From contig NZ_QYZP01000002.1 in the NCBI RefSeq assembly GCF_003595215.1, forward strand, positions 558,001 through 622,000: a stretch of DNA of 64,000 bases, in the 5' to 3' direction. The notes under the pieces were generated by a model that was given only the letters and a program-made list of their open reading frames with translations, was not told the DNA's origin and ran no database searches. This document shows, in pieces, positions 57,548 through 64,000 of this stretch. Positions within the stretch are counted from its first letter, which is position 1, and every line of letters begins with the position of its first letter. Origin of the DNA: Nesterenkonia natronophila (GTDB taxonomy: Bacteria > Actinomycetota > Actinomycetes > Actinomycetales > Micrococcaceae). The position numbers and the translations under genes were made by a program.

Positions 57548-58336
57548 CTAGAGTGAGCGGGTCAGAATGGCTGTCTTCACCTCTTGGATGGCTTTCGTGA
57601 CTTCAATGCCGCGGGGACATGCCTCGGTGCAGTTGAACGTGGTGCGGCAGCGCCACACACCTTCTCTGTCGTTGAGGATCTCCAGACGCATATCGCCGGC
57701 ATCGTCGCGCGAATCGAAGATGAAGCGGTGGGCGTTGACGATGGCTGCGGGACCAAAGTACTGACCGTCGGTCCAGAACACCGGGCATGAGCTGGTGCAG
57801 GCTGCGCACAGAATGCACTTAGTGGTGTCGTCGAAGCGTTGCCGCTCCTCAGGGGACTGCACCCGCTCTGCCGTGGGGGTAGGGGAGCTGTTGATCATGA
57901 AGGGCATGATCTCCCGGTAGGACTGGAAGAACGGCTCCATGTCCACAATCAGGTCTTTCTCCACGGGCAGACCCTTGATCGCCTCGACGATGATCGGCTT
58001 GGAGGTGTCCAAGTCCTTCAGAAGGGTCTTGCACGCAAGACGGTTGCGACCATTTATGCGCATCGCATCGGAGCCGCAGATGCCGTGAGCGCAGGATCGA
58101 CGGAACGTGAGGGTTCCGTCCACGTCCCACTTGACCTTGTGCAGGGCGTCCAGCACACGGTCAGTGCCGAACATGGTGAGGTTCCATTCGTCCCACCAAG
58201 CATCCTCGGTCCGTTCGGGATCGTAACGGCGCACCTTGAGGGTGATGTCAAACTGCTGCACGGCTCCCGCGCCATCGCCGGACTCGGCGAGATCGATTTT
58301 GGAAGCGGGCTCTTTCTCAACTGTGGGAGTGCTCAT
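57548..58336 (-). CDS. sdhB: Succinate dehydrogenase iron-sulfur subunit
   Basis: 262-residue electron-transfer subunit of complex II. The 2Fe-2S ligands are in RSCAHGICGSDAM and NRLACKTL; the 4Fe-4S and 3Fe-4S ligands are in CILCAACTSSCPV and FNCTEACPRGIEV. The ATG overlaps the sdhA stop (TGATG). Last gene of sdhCDAB, closed by the hairpin at 57510. Confidence 0.96.
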   Translation of the reverse strand: MSTPTVEKEPASKIDLAESGDGAGAVQQFDITLKVRRYDPERTEDAWWDEWNLTMFGTDRVLDALHKVKWDVDGTLTFRRSCAHGICGSDAMRINGRNRLACKTLLKDLDTSKPIIVEAIKGLPVEKDLIVDMEPFFQSYREIMPFMINSSPTPTAERVQSPEERQRFDDTTKCILCAACTSSCPVFWTDGQYFGPAAIVNAHRFIFDSRDDAGDMRLEILNDREGVWRCRTTFNCTEACPRGIEVTKAIQEVKTAILTRSL

Positions 58337-60123
58337 CAGTACTTACGCTCCATCGGCTCGTAGCGGGTGAAGATGACCGGTTTGGTGTCGAAGCGGATGC
58401 CCTTGACCCCCTCGGTCTCGAAGCCGGGATCCTTATACAGCATCGAGTGCAGCATGAAATTTTCGTCGTCCCGGTCAGGGTAGTCCTCACGGTAGTGGCC
58501 ACCACGGGACTCTTTGCGGTGCATGGCGGAGACGGTCATGACTTCGGCCATGTCCAGCAGGAATCCCAGCTCGAGAGCCTCCAACAAGTCCAAGTTGAAG
58601 CGCTTGCCCTTGTCCTGAACAGTGATCTGCTGGTACCGGCCTTTGAGCTCGTAGATCTTATCCAGCGCCTCCCGGATGCTCTCCTCGGACCGGAAGACCT
58701 GCATATTGAGGTCCATAGTGTCCTGGAGTTCGGCCCGGATAGTGGCCACGCGCTGATCTCCGCTGGAGTTGCGAAGCATCTCCAGCTGTTCGGTCACGAA
58801 TGTCTCCGGAGCTTCCGGAAGCTCCACAAATTCGGCGGTGGAGGCGTACTCGGCGGCATAGATGCCAGCGCGCTTGCCGAACACATTGATGTCCAGCAGC
58901 GAGTTGGTGCCCAACCGGTTGGAGCCGTGCACTGACACGCAGGCCACCTCACCTGCGGCGTAGAGACCCGGAACGACTACCTCGTTGTCCTGGAGGACCT
59001 CAGCCTTGATATTCGTTGGCACACCACCCATGGCGTAGTGACAGGTGGGGAACACCGGCACAGGTTCGGTGTGTGGCTCCACTGCGAGGTACGTGCGAGC
59101 GAACTCGGTGATGTCCGGGAGCTTCGCGTCGATGTGCTCCGGCTCCAGGTGCGTCAGGTCCAGGTACACATAGTCTTTGTTGGGGCCGGCGCCCCGTCCC
59201 TCCCGGACTTCCTGGGCCATCGCGCGAGCAACGATATCGCGGGGAGCTAGGTCCTTGATCGTTGGGGCGTACCGCTCCATGAACCGTTCACCGTCACTGT
59301 TGCGCAGAATGCCACCCTCGCCACGTGCCGCCTCGGACAGCAGCACTCCTAGGCCGGCCAGTCCGGTGGGGTGGAACTGCACGAACTCCATGTCTTCCAG
59401 CGGGATGCCGGCCCGGTAAGCAAGGGCCATGCCGTCGGCAGTCAGAGTGTGCGCGTTGGAGGTAGTCTTGAAGATCTTGCCCAGTCCGCCTGTGGCGAAG
59501 ACCACTGACTTCGCTTGGAAGATGTGCAGCTCACCTGAGGCAAGGTCATAGGTCACTACACCCGCCACACGCTTCTGCTTGTACGTGGTGCCGTCCTCGC
59601 GAGTGGCGTCCTCCTCCACAGTGATGAGGTCCAGGACGTAGTACTCGTTGTAGAACTCCACGTTGTGTTTGACGCAGTTCTGGTAGAGCGTCTGCAGAAT
59701 CATATGGCCGGTGCGGTCGGCAGCGTAGCATGCCCGGCGCACGGCAGCTTTGCCATGGTCGCGGGTATGGCCGCCGAAGCGACGCTGATCAATCTTGCCC
59801 TCGGGGGTGCGGTTGAAGGGCAGCCCCATCTTTTCCAGATCCAGTACGGCGTCGATAGCTTCTTTGGCCATGACCTCCGCGGCGTCCTGATCCACCAGGT
59901 AGTCGCCACCTTTGACAGTGTCGAAAGTGTGCCACTCCCAGTTGTCCTCTTCGACATTTGCCAGAGCTGCACACATGCCGCCCTGTGCGGCGCCGGTGTG
60001 CGACCGAGTGGGGTAGAGCTTCGTCAGCACCGCGGTATGTGCGCGCTGACCTGACTCGATGGCAGCGCGCATCCCTGCGCCGCCGGCGCCGACGATCACA
60101 ACGTCGTACTTATGAACCTGCAT
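58336..60123 (-). CDS. sdhA: Succinate dehydrogenase flavoprotein subunit
   Basis: 595-residue FAD subunit oxidising succinate to fumarate. FAD-binding YDVVIVGAGGAGMRAAIE, the covalent-FAD His in RSHTGAAQGGM, dicarboxylate-site HPTGLAG and CHYAMGGVPTN, plus HGSNRLGTNSLLD near the end of the core. Start ATG 60123. Sixty-three bp after sdhD and directly coupled to sdhB. Confidence 0.97.
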   Translation of the reverse strand: MQVHKYDVVIVGAGGAGMRAAIESGQRAHTAVLTKLYPTRSHTGAAQGGMCAALANVEEDNWEWHTFDTVKGGDYLVDQDAAEVMAKEAIDAVLDLEKMGLPFNRTPEGKIDQRRFGGHTRDHGKAAVRRACYAADRTGHMILQTLYQNCVKHNVEFYNEYYVLDLITVEEDATREDGTTYKQKRVAGVVTYDLASGELHIFQAKSVVFATGGLGKIFKTTSNAHTLTADGMALAYRAGIPLEDMEFVQFHPTGLAGLGVLLSEAARGEGGILRNSDGERFMERYAPTIKDLAPRDIVARAMAQEVREGRGAGPNKDYVYLDLTHLEPEHIDAKLPDITEFARTYLAVEPHTEPVPVFPTCHYAMGGVPTNIKAEVLQDNEVVVPGLYAAGEVACVSVHGSNRLGTNSLLDINVFGKRAGIYAAEYASTAEFVELPEAPETFVTEQLEMLRNSSGDQRVATIRAELQDTMDLNMQVFRSEESIREALDKIYELKGRYQQITVQDKGKRFNLDLLEALELGFLLDMAEVMTVSAMHRKESRGGHYREDYPDRDDENFMLHSMLYKDPGFETEGVKGIRFDTKPVIFTRYEPMERKY

Positions 60124-60186
60124 GTTCTGTTCGGCTCTCTTCTGTTGGTGCGTTTGAGTGCGTGCGGTGCGGTGATGCCGTTGTGA

Positions 60187-60696
60187 TCAGTTCACAACGC
60201 TCTCGCAGAACGACGGTGAGTAGTCCATCAGGTTGCCGGCGTCATCGAGCAGGCAAGGCTCGAAGGTGAAGATCACCAGGGTGCCAAGGATGATGATGAC
60301 GGCACAGGCCAAGTAGAGGATCGACTTCAACCACAACCGGGTTGAGTCCTTCTCGGCGTAGTCATTGATGATGGTGCGCATGCCGTTGGTGCCGTGCAGC
60401 ATGGCCAGCCAGAGCATGGTGAGATCCCAGAACTGCCATACGGGATTGGCCCACTTGCCTGCCACGAATGCGAAGTCGATCTGGTGAATACCTTCCCCAA
60501 CCATCAGATTGGAAAAGAGGTGCACAAAGATGAGCACTACCAGTGCTGCCCCGGAGACGCGCATGAACACCCATGCCACCATCTCGAATGAGCCGGAGGA
60601 GGCGCTGGAACGCAAGTACTTCGGATCGATGCGTCCCGAGCGGGGGGCTTCGATGCCCTGCGCCGGGAGTACTGCCTCGGAGTTAGTGGCGGTCAT
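60187..60696 (-). CDS. sdhD: Succinate dehydrogenase membrane anchor SdhD
   Basis: 169-residue anchor with three spans (MVAWVFMRVSGAALVVLIFV, LTMLWLAMLHGTNGMRTII and SILYLACAVIIILGTLVIFT). The heme-ligand type His is in LAMLHGTNGMR. The ATG at 60696 lies one base past the sdhC stop, so translation is coupled. About 55 polar N-terminal residues precede the first span. Confidence 0.9.
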   Translation of the reverse strand: MTATNSEAVLPAQGIEAPRSGRIDPKYLRSSASSGSFEMVAWVFMRVSGAALVVLIFVHLFSNLMVGEGIHQIDFAFVAGKWANPVWQFWDLTMLWLAMLHGTNGMRTIINDYAEKDSTRLWLKSILYLACAVIIILGTLVIFTFEPCLLDDAGNLMDYSPSFCESVVN

Positions 60697-60697
60697 C

Positions 60698-61102
60698 TCA
60701 GAAACCCTCCCAGCCTTCAAAGAAGATCATCAGGTGGCGTATTGAGAACGCCACCATGGTTACGAACCACAGAACCATCACGGCCCACAGCATCTGCCGG
60801 TGGTACCGGGTTCCTTGCTTCCAGAAGTCCACCAGGATGATGCGCAGGCCGTTGAAGGCGTGGAAGACTATGGCGCCGACCAGACCGATCTCGCCCATGA
60901 TCATGATGGGGTGCTTATACGCGCCGATGACCGCGTCGTAGGCCTCTGGCGAGACGCGGACCAGCGAGGTGTCCAAAACATGGACCAGAAGGAAGAAGAA
61001 GATGCCGACCCCGGTGATGCGGTGTCCCACCCAGGACCACATACCCTCGCGGCCTCTGTAGAGCGTCCCCCGTCCACCGGAGGTGCTTTTTGTCTGCGTC
61101 AC
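60698..61102 (-). CDS. sdhC: Succinate dehydrogenase cytochrome b556 subunit SdhC
   Basis: 134-residue heme-binding anchor. MWSWVGHRITGVGIFFFLLVHVLD carries the SdhC signature with candidate heme and quinone-site residues; two further spans follow (IGLVGAIVFHAFNGLRIIL, LWAVMVLWFVTMVAFSI). Start GTG 61102 with AAGG upstream. First gene of sdhCDAB; a perfect palindrome lies 70 bp upstream. Confidence 0.92.
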   Translation of the reverse strand: MTQTKSTSGGRGTLYRGREGMWSWVGHRITGVGIFFFLLVHVLDTSLVRVSPEAYDAVIGAYKHPIMIMGEIGLVGAIVFHAFNGLRIILVDFWKQGTRYHRQMLWAVMVLWFVTMVAFSIRHLMIFFEGWEGF

Positions 61103-61171
61103 GATCAGTTACCTTTCCAGCGTCGTCGCATGGCACTGAGCTCCATCCTAATCTTTACTGATGCCGCTTTG

Positions 61172-61192
61172 TTTTCTACACGCTGTAGAAAA
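61172..61192. promoter_or_regulatory. Perfect 21-bp palindrome upstream of sdhC
   Basis: TTTTCTACA (61172-61180) and TGTAGAAAA (61184-61192) are exact inverted complements around CGC. It lies 70 bp before the sdhC start in the 241-bp gap shared with the divergent manC gene. The CTACA/TGTAG core recalls BlaI/MecI/CopY-type operators, but those usually have a two-base centre. The rest of the gap holds no gene. Confidence 0.6.
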
Positions 61193-61330
61193 GACTCGAT
61201 CTCAGTTTCACGTACAATCACCCAAATCACCTCCGATCAGCCCGATGCCCTACGCACGCCTCCTACGAGGGGCCTCAGCGGAGTTGCATGACGTGCTTCA
61301 CAGGTGCCATAGCAGCTGCTGCCCAGAGGA

Positions 61331-61336
61331 TACTCT
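61331..61336 (+). promoter_or_regulatory. Candidate -10 (TACTCT) of manC, leaderless
   Basis: TACTCT ends eight bases before the GTG at 61344, with no Shine-Dalgarno sequence between them. Confidence 0.4.
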
Positions 61337-61343
61337 TGGTCGA

Positions 61344-62513
61344 GTGACTTCCAGCTCCAGCTCTACACAAGCCCGTCCTTACGCGCCGGCACTGGACCGC
61401 TTCCATGCAGTCATTCCTGCTGGCGGTGTGGGTACCAGGCTCTGGCCACTCTCCCGGGAGGGCGCCCCGAAATTCCTGCACGACCTGACCGGCGCGGGAA
61501 CCACACTCATCCGTTCCACCTATGAGCGTCTCTTCCCACTCTCCGGACACGCGGTAATGGTCGTCACCGGAGAGGCTCACGGTGAGGCAGTACTGGGTCA
61601 GCTTCCTGAGTTGAATGCCGCGGATCTGGTGCTGGAGCCCGAACCCAAAGACTCGGCCGCAGCCATAGGCCTGGCCGCCGCCATTCTTCACGCGCGCGAT
61701 CAAGCGGCGGGCCGCACTGATTCCGAAGGGACCATCATGGGTTCCTTCGCTGCTGACCATGTGATCGCTCCCGTGCCGATCTTCCGCGAAGCGGTGGGTC
61801 AGGCAGTGGCCACAGCTGCCACTGGAAAGATCGTGACCATCGGCATCAAACCGACTCACCCCTCAACCGGCTTCGGGTACATACGCACCGGCGATAAGTA
61901 CCAAGTGACGGACGCCCCGGATGCACACCACGTCATCGAATTCGTGGAGAAGCCAGTCGAGGAGGTGGCCCAGGGGTATGTGGCCAGTGGTCACTACCTT
62001 TGGAATGCCGGCATGTTCGTGGCACCCGTGTCCTTGCTGCTTGATCATTTGGCCGCTGCTGAGCCCGAGCTCTACGCGGGCCTGAGTGAGATCGCTGCCG
62101 CATGGGGGACTCCACGCCAAGCGGAGACCATGGCGCGCATCTGGCCGACGCTGCCGAAGACTGCCATTGACTATGCCGTGGCGGAGCCCGCCGCCGATGC
62201 CGGCGACGTCGCTGTGATTCCCGGGCACTTCACCTGGGACGACGTCGGTGACTTTGCCGCTATCGCGCGGCTCAACCCGGCGGCCCAACAGGAGAATATG
62301 ACTGTCCTGGGTACCAAGCCGAGGGTCTACTCTGAGGATTCTTCAGGTGTCGTCGTCTCGGAGACCCAACGGGTGGTGGCGCTGATCGGGGTCCAAGACA
62401 TCGTGGTGGTCGATACAGAGGATGCCCTTCTGGTCACCACCACTGATCACGCGCAGAGTGTGAAGCAGGCAGTCGAAGCGCTTAAGGAGAAGGGAGATTC
62501 CGATGTCCTCTGA
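61344..62513 (+). CDS. manC: Mannose-1-phosphate guanylyltransferase
   Basis: 389-residue nucleotidyltransferase making GDP-mannose for envelope glycans. The signature HAVIPAGGVGTRLWPLSREGAPKFL starts near residue 20; LEPEPKDSAAAIGLAAAIL, GSFAADHVI and HYLWNAGMFVAPVS also match. It is the single-domain GMP type without a phosphomannose isomerase domain. Start GTG 61344, apparently leaderless. The last 11 bp overlap the M20 amidohydrolase gene. Confidence 0.9.
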   Translation: MTSSSSSTQARPYAPALDRFHAVIPAGGVGTRLWPLSREGAPKFLHDLTGAGTTLIRSTYERLFPLSGHAVMVVTGEAHGEAVLGQLPELNAADLVLEPEPKDSAAAIGLAAAILHARDQAAGRTDSEGTIMGSFAADHVIAPVPIFREAVGQAVATAATGKIVTIGIKPTHPSTGFGYIRTGDKYQVTDAPDAHHVIEFVEKPVEEVAQGYVASGHYLWNAGMFVAPVSLLLDHLAAAEPELYAGLSEIAAAWGTPRQAETMARIWPTLPKTAIDYAVAEPAADAGDVAVIPGHFTWDDVGDFAAIARLNPAAQQENMTVLGTKPRVYSEDSSGVVVSETQRVVALIGVQDIVVVDTEDALLVTTTDHAQSVKQAVEALKEKGDSDVL

Positions 62514-63783
62514 AGCGGAAGCATACGGGCAGGAGACCACGGCGCGGGTCGACGCCGAGGTCACTCTCGCCACCACACCGGTCGCCGAAGTGGCGGACAT
62601 AGTCGCGGAGCTGGAGAACGCCCTGATCTCCTTCCGCAGGGACATCCACGCGCATCCGGAGCTGTCGTGGAGGGAGAAGCGGACAACCGCCACCATCGCA
62701 TCACAGTTGCGCGAGGTGGGTTTAGAGCCCCAGCTGCTGCCGGAGACCACGGGCTGTTATGTGGACATCGGACCCGCCGATGCCCCGATCGCTGCAGCCT
62801 TCCGGGGTGACATTGATGCGCTGCCGATCACCGAAACTACGGGACTCGACTATGCCTCGCAGAATGCGGGCGTGGCACATGCCTGCGGTCACGACCTGCA
62901 CACCACCGTTATGTTAGGCCTAGCCTGGACTCTGCAGCGTGTGCATACTCAGGCGTCGTCAGTGACCGGATCTGGGGGTCTCGATTCCCGAATCAGGATC
63001 ATTTTCCAACCCGCTGAGGAGCATTTCCCAGGAGGCGCTCAGGAGGTCGTTAGGCAGGGCCTGCTCCGCGGTGTGCCGCGGATCTTCGCCCTGCACGCAG
63101 ACCCCAAACTCACAGTGGGTTGCGTCGGCACTCGCATCGGCCCCATCACCTCAGCCTCCGACCTGGTCCAGGTAGAGGTCTCCGGCCGTGGGGGACACAC
63201 TTCCCGGCCCCATCTGACTGAAGACGTCATCGGCGCGCTGGGGCATATTGCCACAAGTGTGCCGGCTATTTTGGCCCGCCGGATCGACGTCCGAAGCGGT
63301 GTGGCATTGGTGTGGGGTCACATCAGCGCCGGGAATGCCGCCAACGCCATTCCCGCCTCCGGCGCGCTTCACGGCACCATGCGGATCCTTGACGCTGATG
63401 CATGGAAAGAGGCAGGGGGAGTGCTGGCAGACGTAGTGGAGCAGGCAGCCGCAGCCTACGGAGTCAGCGTCGCGCTGGATCACGTGCGAGGAGTCCCCCC
63501 GGTGGTCAACGATGAGGGCGCCACAGGCATTATCGACCGAGCCGTCAAGCGGGCTCTGGGCGAATCCGGTCTGACACTCGCCGAGCAGTCCATGGGCGGT
63601 GAGGACTTCGGTTGGATGACTCAGGAGGTTCCCGGCTCGATGTTCCGTCTAGGCACCATGACCCCGGGCGGAGAGGTTTACGACCTGCACCGCGGAGACT
63701 ACATTCCTGACGAGAGGGCCATCGCGGTCGGCGTCAGAGTAATGACAGAAGTGGCACGGGCCTGCCTCTCCGCCAACGCTTAG
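62503..63783 (+). CDS. M20-family amidohydrolase (IAA-amino acid/hippurate hydrolase-like)
   Basis: 426-residue zinc amidohydrolase. DIHAHPELSWREKRTT, metal ligands in AHACGHDLHTT and FQPAEEHFPGGAQ, and IFALHADPKLTVGCVG match the M20D group that cleaves N-acyl amino acids. An extra N-terminal stretch of about 40 residues precedes the fold. Start ATG 62503, with GGGAG upstream, overlaps the end of manC by 11 bp. The natural substrate cannot be told from sequence. Confidence 0.9.
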   Translation: MSSEAEAYGQETTARVDAEVTLATTPVAEVADIVAELENALISFRRDIHAHPELSWREKRTTATIASQLREVGLEPQLLPETTGCYVDIGPADAPIAAAFRGDIDALPITETTGLDYASQNAGVAHACGHDLHTTVMLGLAWTLQRVHTQASSVTGSGGLDSRIRIIFQPAEEHFPGGAQEVVRQGLLRGVPRIFALHADPKLTVGCVGTRIGPITSASDLVQVEVSGRGGHTSRPHLTEDVIGALGHIATSVPAILARRIDVRSGVALVWGHISAGNAANAIPASGALHGTMRILDADAWKEAGGVLADVVEQAAAAYGVSVALDHVRGVPPVVNDEGATGIIDRAVKRALGESGLTLAEQSMGGEDFGWMTQEVPGSMFRLGTMTPGGEVYDLHRGDYIPDERAIAVGVRVMTEVARACLSANA

Positions 63784-63786
63784 GAT
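63781..63786 (+). promoter_or_regulatory. Candidate -10 (TAGGAT), leaderless cytidine deaminase start
   Basis: TAGGAT overlaps the stop of the upstream gene and ends exactly seven bases before the ATG at 63793. Confidence 0.4.
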
Positions 63787-63792
63787 TGGCCC

Positions 63793-64000
63793 ATGTCTGA
63801 CGACGTCGATTTCAGTGTACTCACCGCCGCCGCACACCAGGCGATGAGCCGCGCATACGCGCCGTACTCGCGGTATCCGGTGGGGGCCGCGGCACTGACC
63901 AGTGACGGGCGGCTGATCACCGGCTGCAACGTGGAGAACGCGTCCTACGGGCTCGGGCAGTGCGCTGAGAACACGTTGGTCGGTCAGCTGCAGCTCACCG
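63793..64000 (+). CDS. cdd: Cytidine deaminase (5' part)
   Basis: First 69 residues of a cytidine deaminase, which salvages cytidine to uridine; the rest lies beyond the window. YAPYSRYPVGAAALTSDGRL and the signature NVENASYGLGQCAEN are clear; the Cys of CAE is the expected zinc ligand. The gene starts 9 bp after the amidohydrolase stop behind a TAGGAT box. Confidence 0.92.
   Translation, partial: MSDDVDFSVLTAAAHQAMSRAYAPYSRYPVGAAALTSDGRLITGCNVENASYGLGQCAENTLVGQLQLT

Overview
The window is high-GC, gene-dense DNA from an actinobacterium, most likely a Micrococcales member and plausibly Micrococcaceae (Nesterenkonia- or Arthrobacter-like). The basis is the gene content: SenX3-RegX3 with divergent phoU, FurA-KatG, monomeric isocitrate dehydrogenase, DUF2516, a SlpD/E-type secreted hydrolase, frequent GTG/TTG starts, start codons placed directly behind a TANNNT -10 box, and unusually acidic exported lipoproteins. 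The genus is an inference.

Layout. 1-10051 (minus) is a class 1 DISARM anti-phage operon in the order drmD-drmMI-drmA; drmA runs off the left edge, so drmB and drmC would lie outside. 10117-18286 holds redox and stress genes: a quinone oxidoreductase, an AhpD-like protein behind a Crp/Fnr regulator, a flavin disulfide reductase, DUF2945, a tandem universal stress protein, and tRNA-Thr(CGU) beside a small phage-like protein. 18279-20170 is the coupled operon tmk-holB-secreted hydrolase. 20192-28694 carries DUF2516, gpmA, a DUF559/AbiEi-like putative nuclease bracketed by two copies of a 67-nt hairpin repeat, phoU / senX3-regX3 with a PHO box between them, purH and mgtE. 28755-36390 holds isocitrate dehydrogenase, a gamma carbonic anhydrase, an LLM flavoprotein coupled to a GH13 enzyme, and two tandem acidic lipoproteins. 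36500-39283 is furA-katG. 39356-43337 has a tiny poly-acidic lipoprotein, glyA-folD and a class A-like serine hydrolase. 43457-48496 contains two ABC transporters reading outward from a shared intergenic region with a clear operator palindrome. 48563-57525 includes MFS, membrane, exoIII, menC-like, lipoprotein, trpS and YihY genes. 57548-61102 is sdhCDAB; 61344-64000 holds manC, an M20 amidohydrolase and the start of cytidine deaminase.

Most interesting signals: (1) a 67-nt imperfect hairpin repeat in three equal-length copies, two of them flanking the DUF559/AbiEi-like gene, which also has a perfect DnaA box just upstream; (2) two interlocked stems around a six-codon Pro-Pro ORF in the mgtE leader; (3) a three-member acidic lipoprotein family; (4) perfect operator-like palindromes upstream of the ABC exporter and sdh operons and between tmk and DUF2516. 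The DISARM operon is a known system type, here cut by the window edge. No CRISPR array, rRNA, IS element or prophage was seen.
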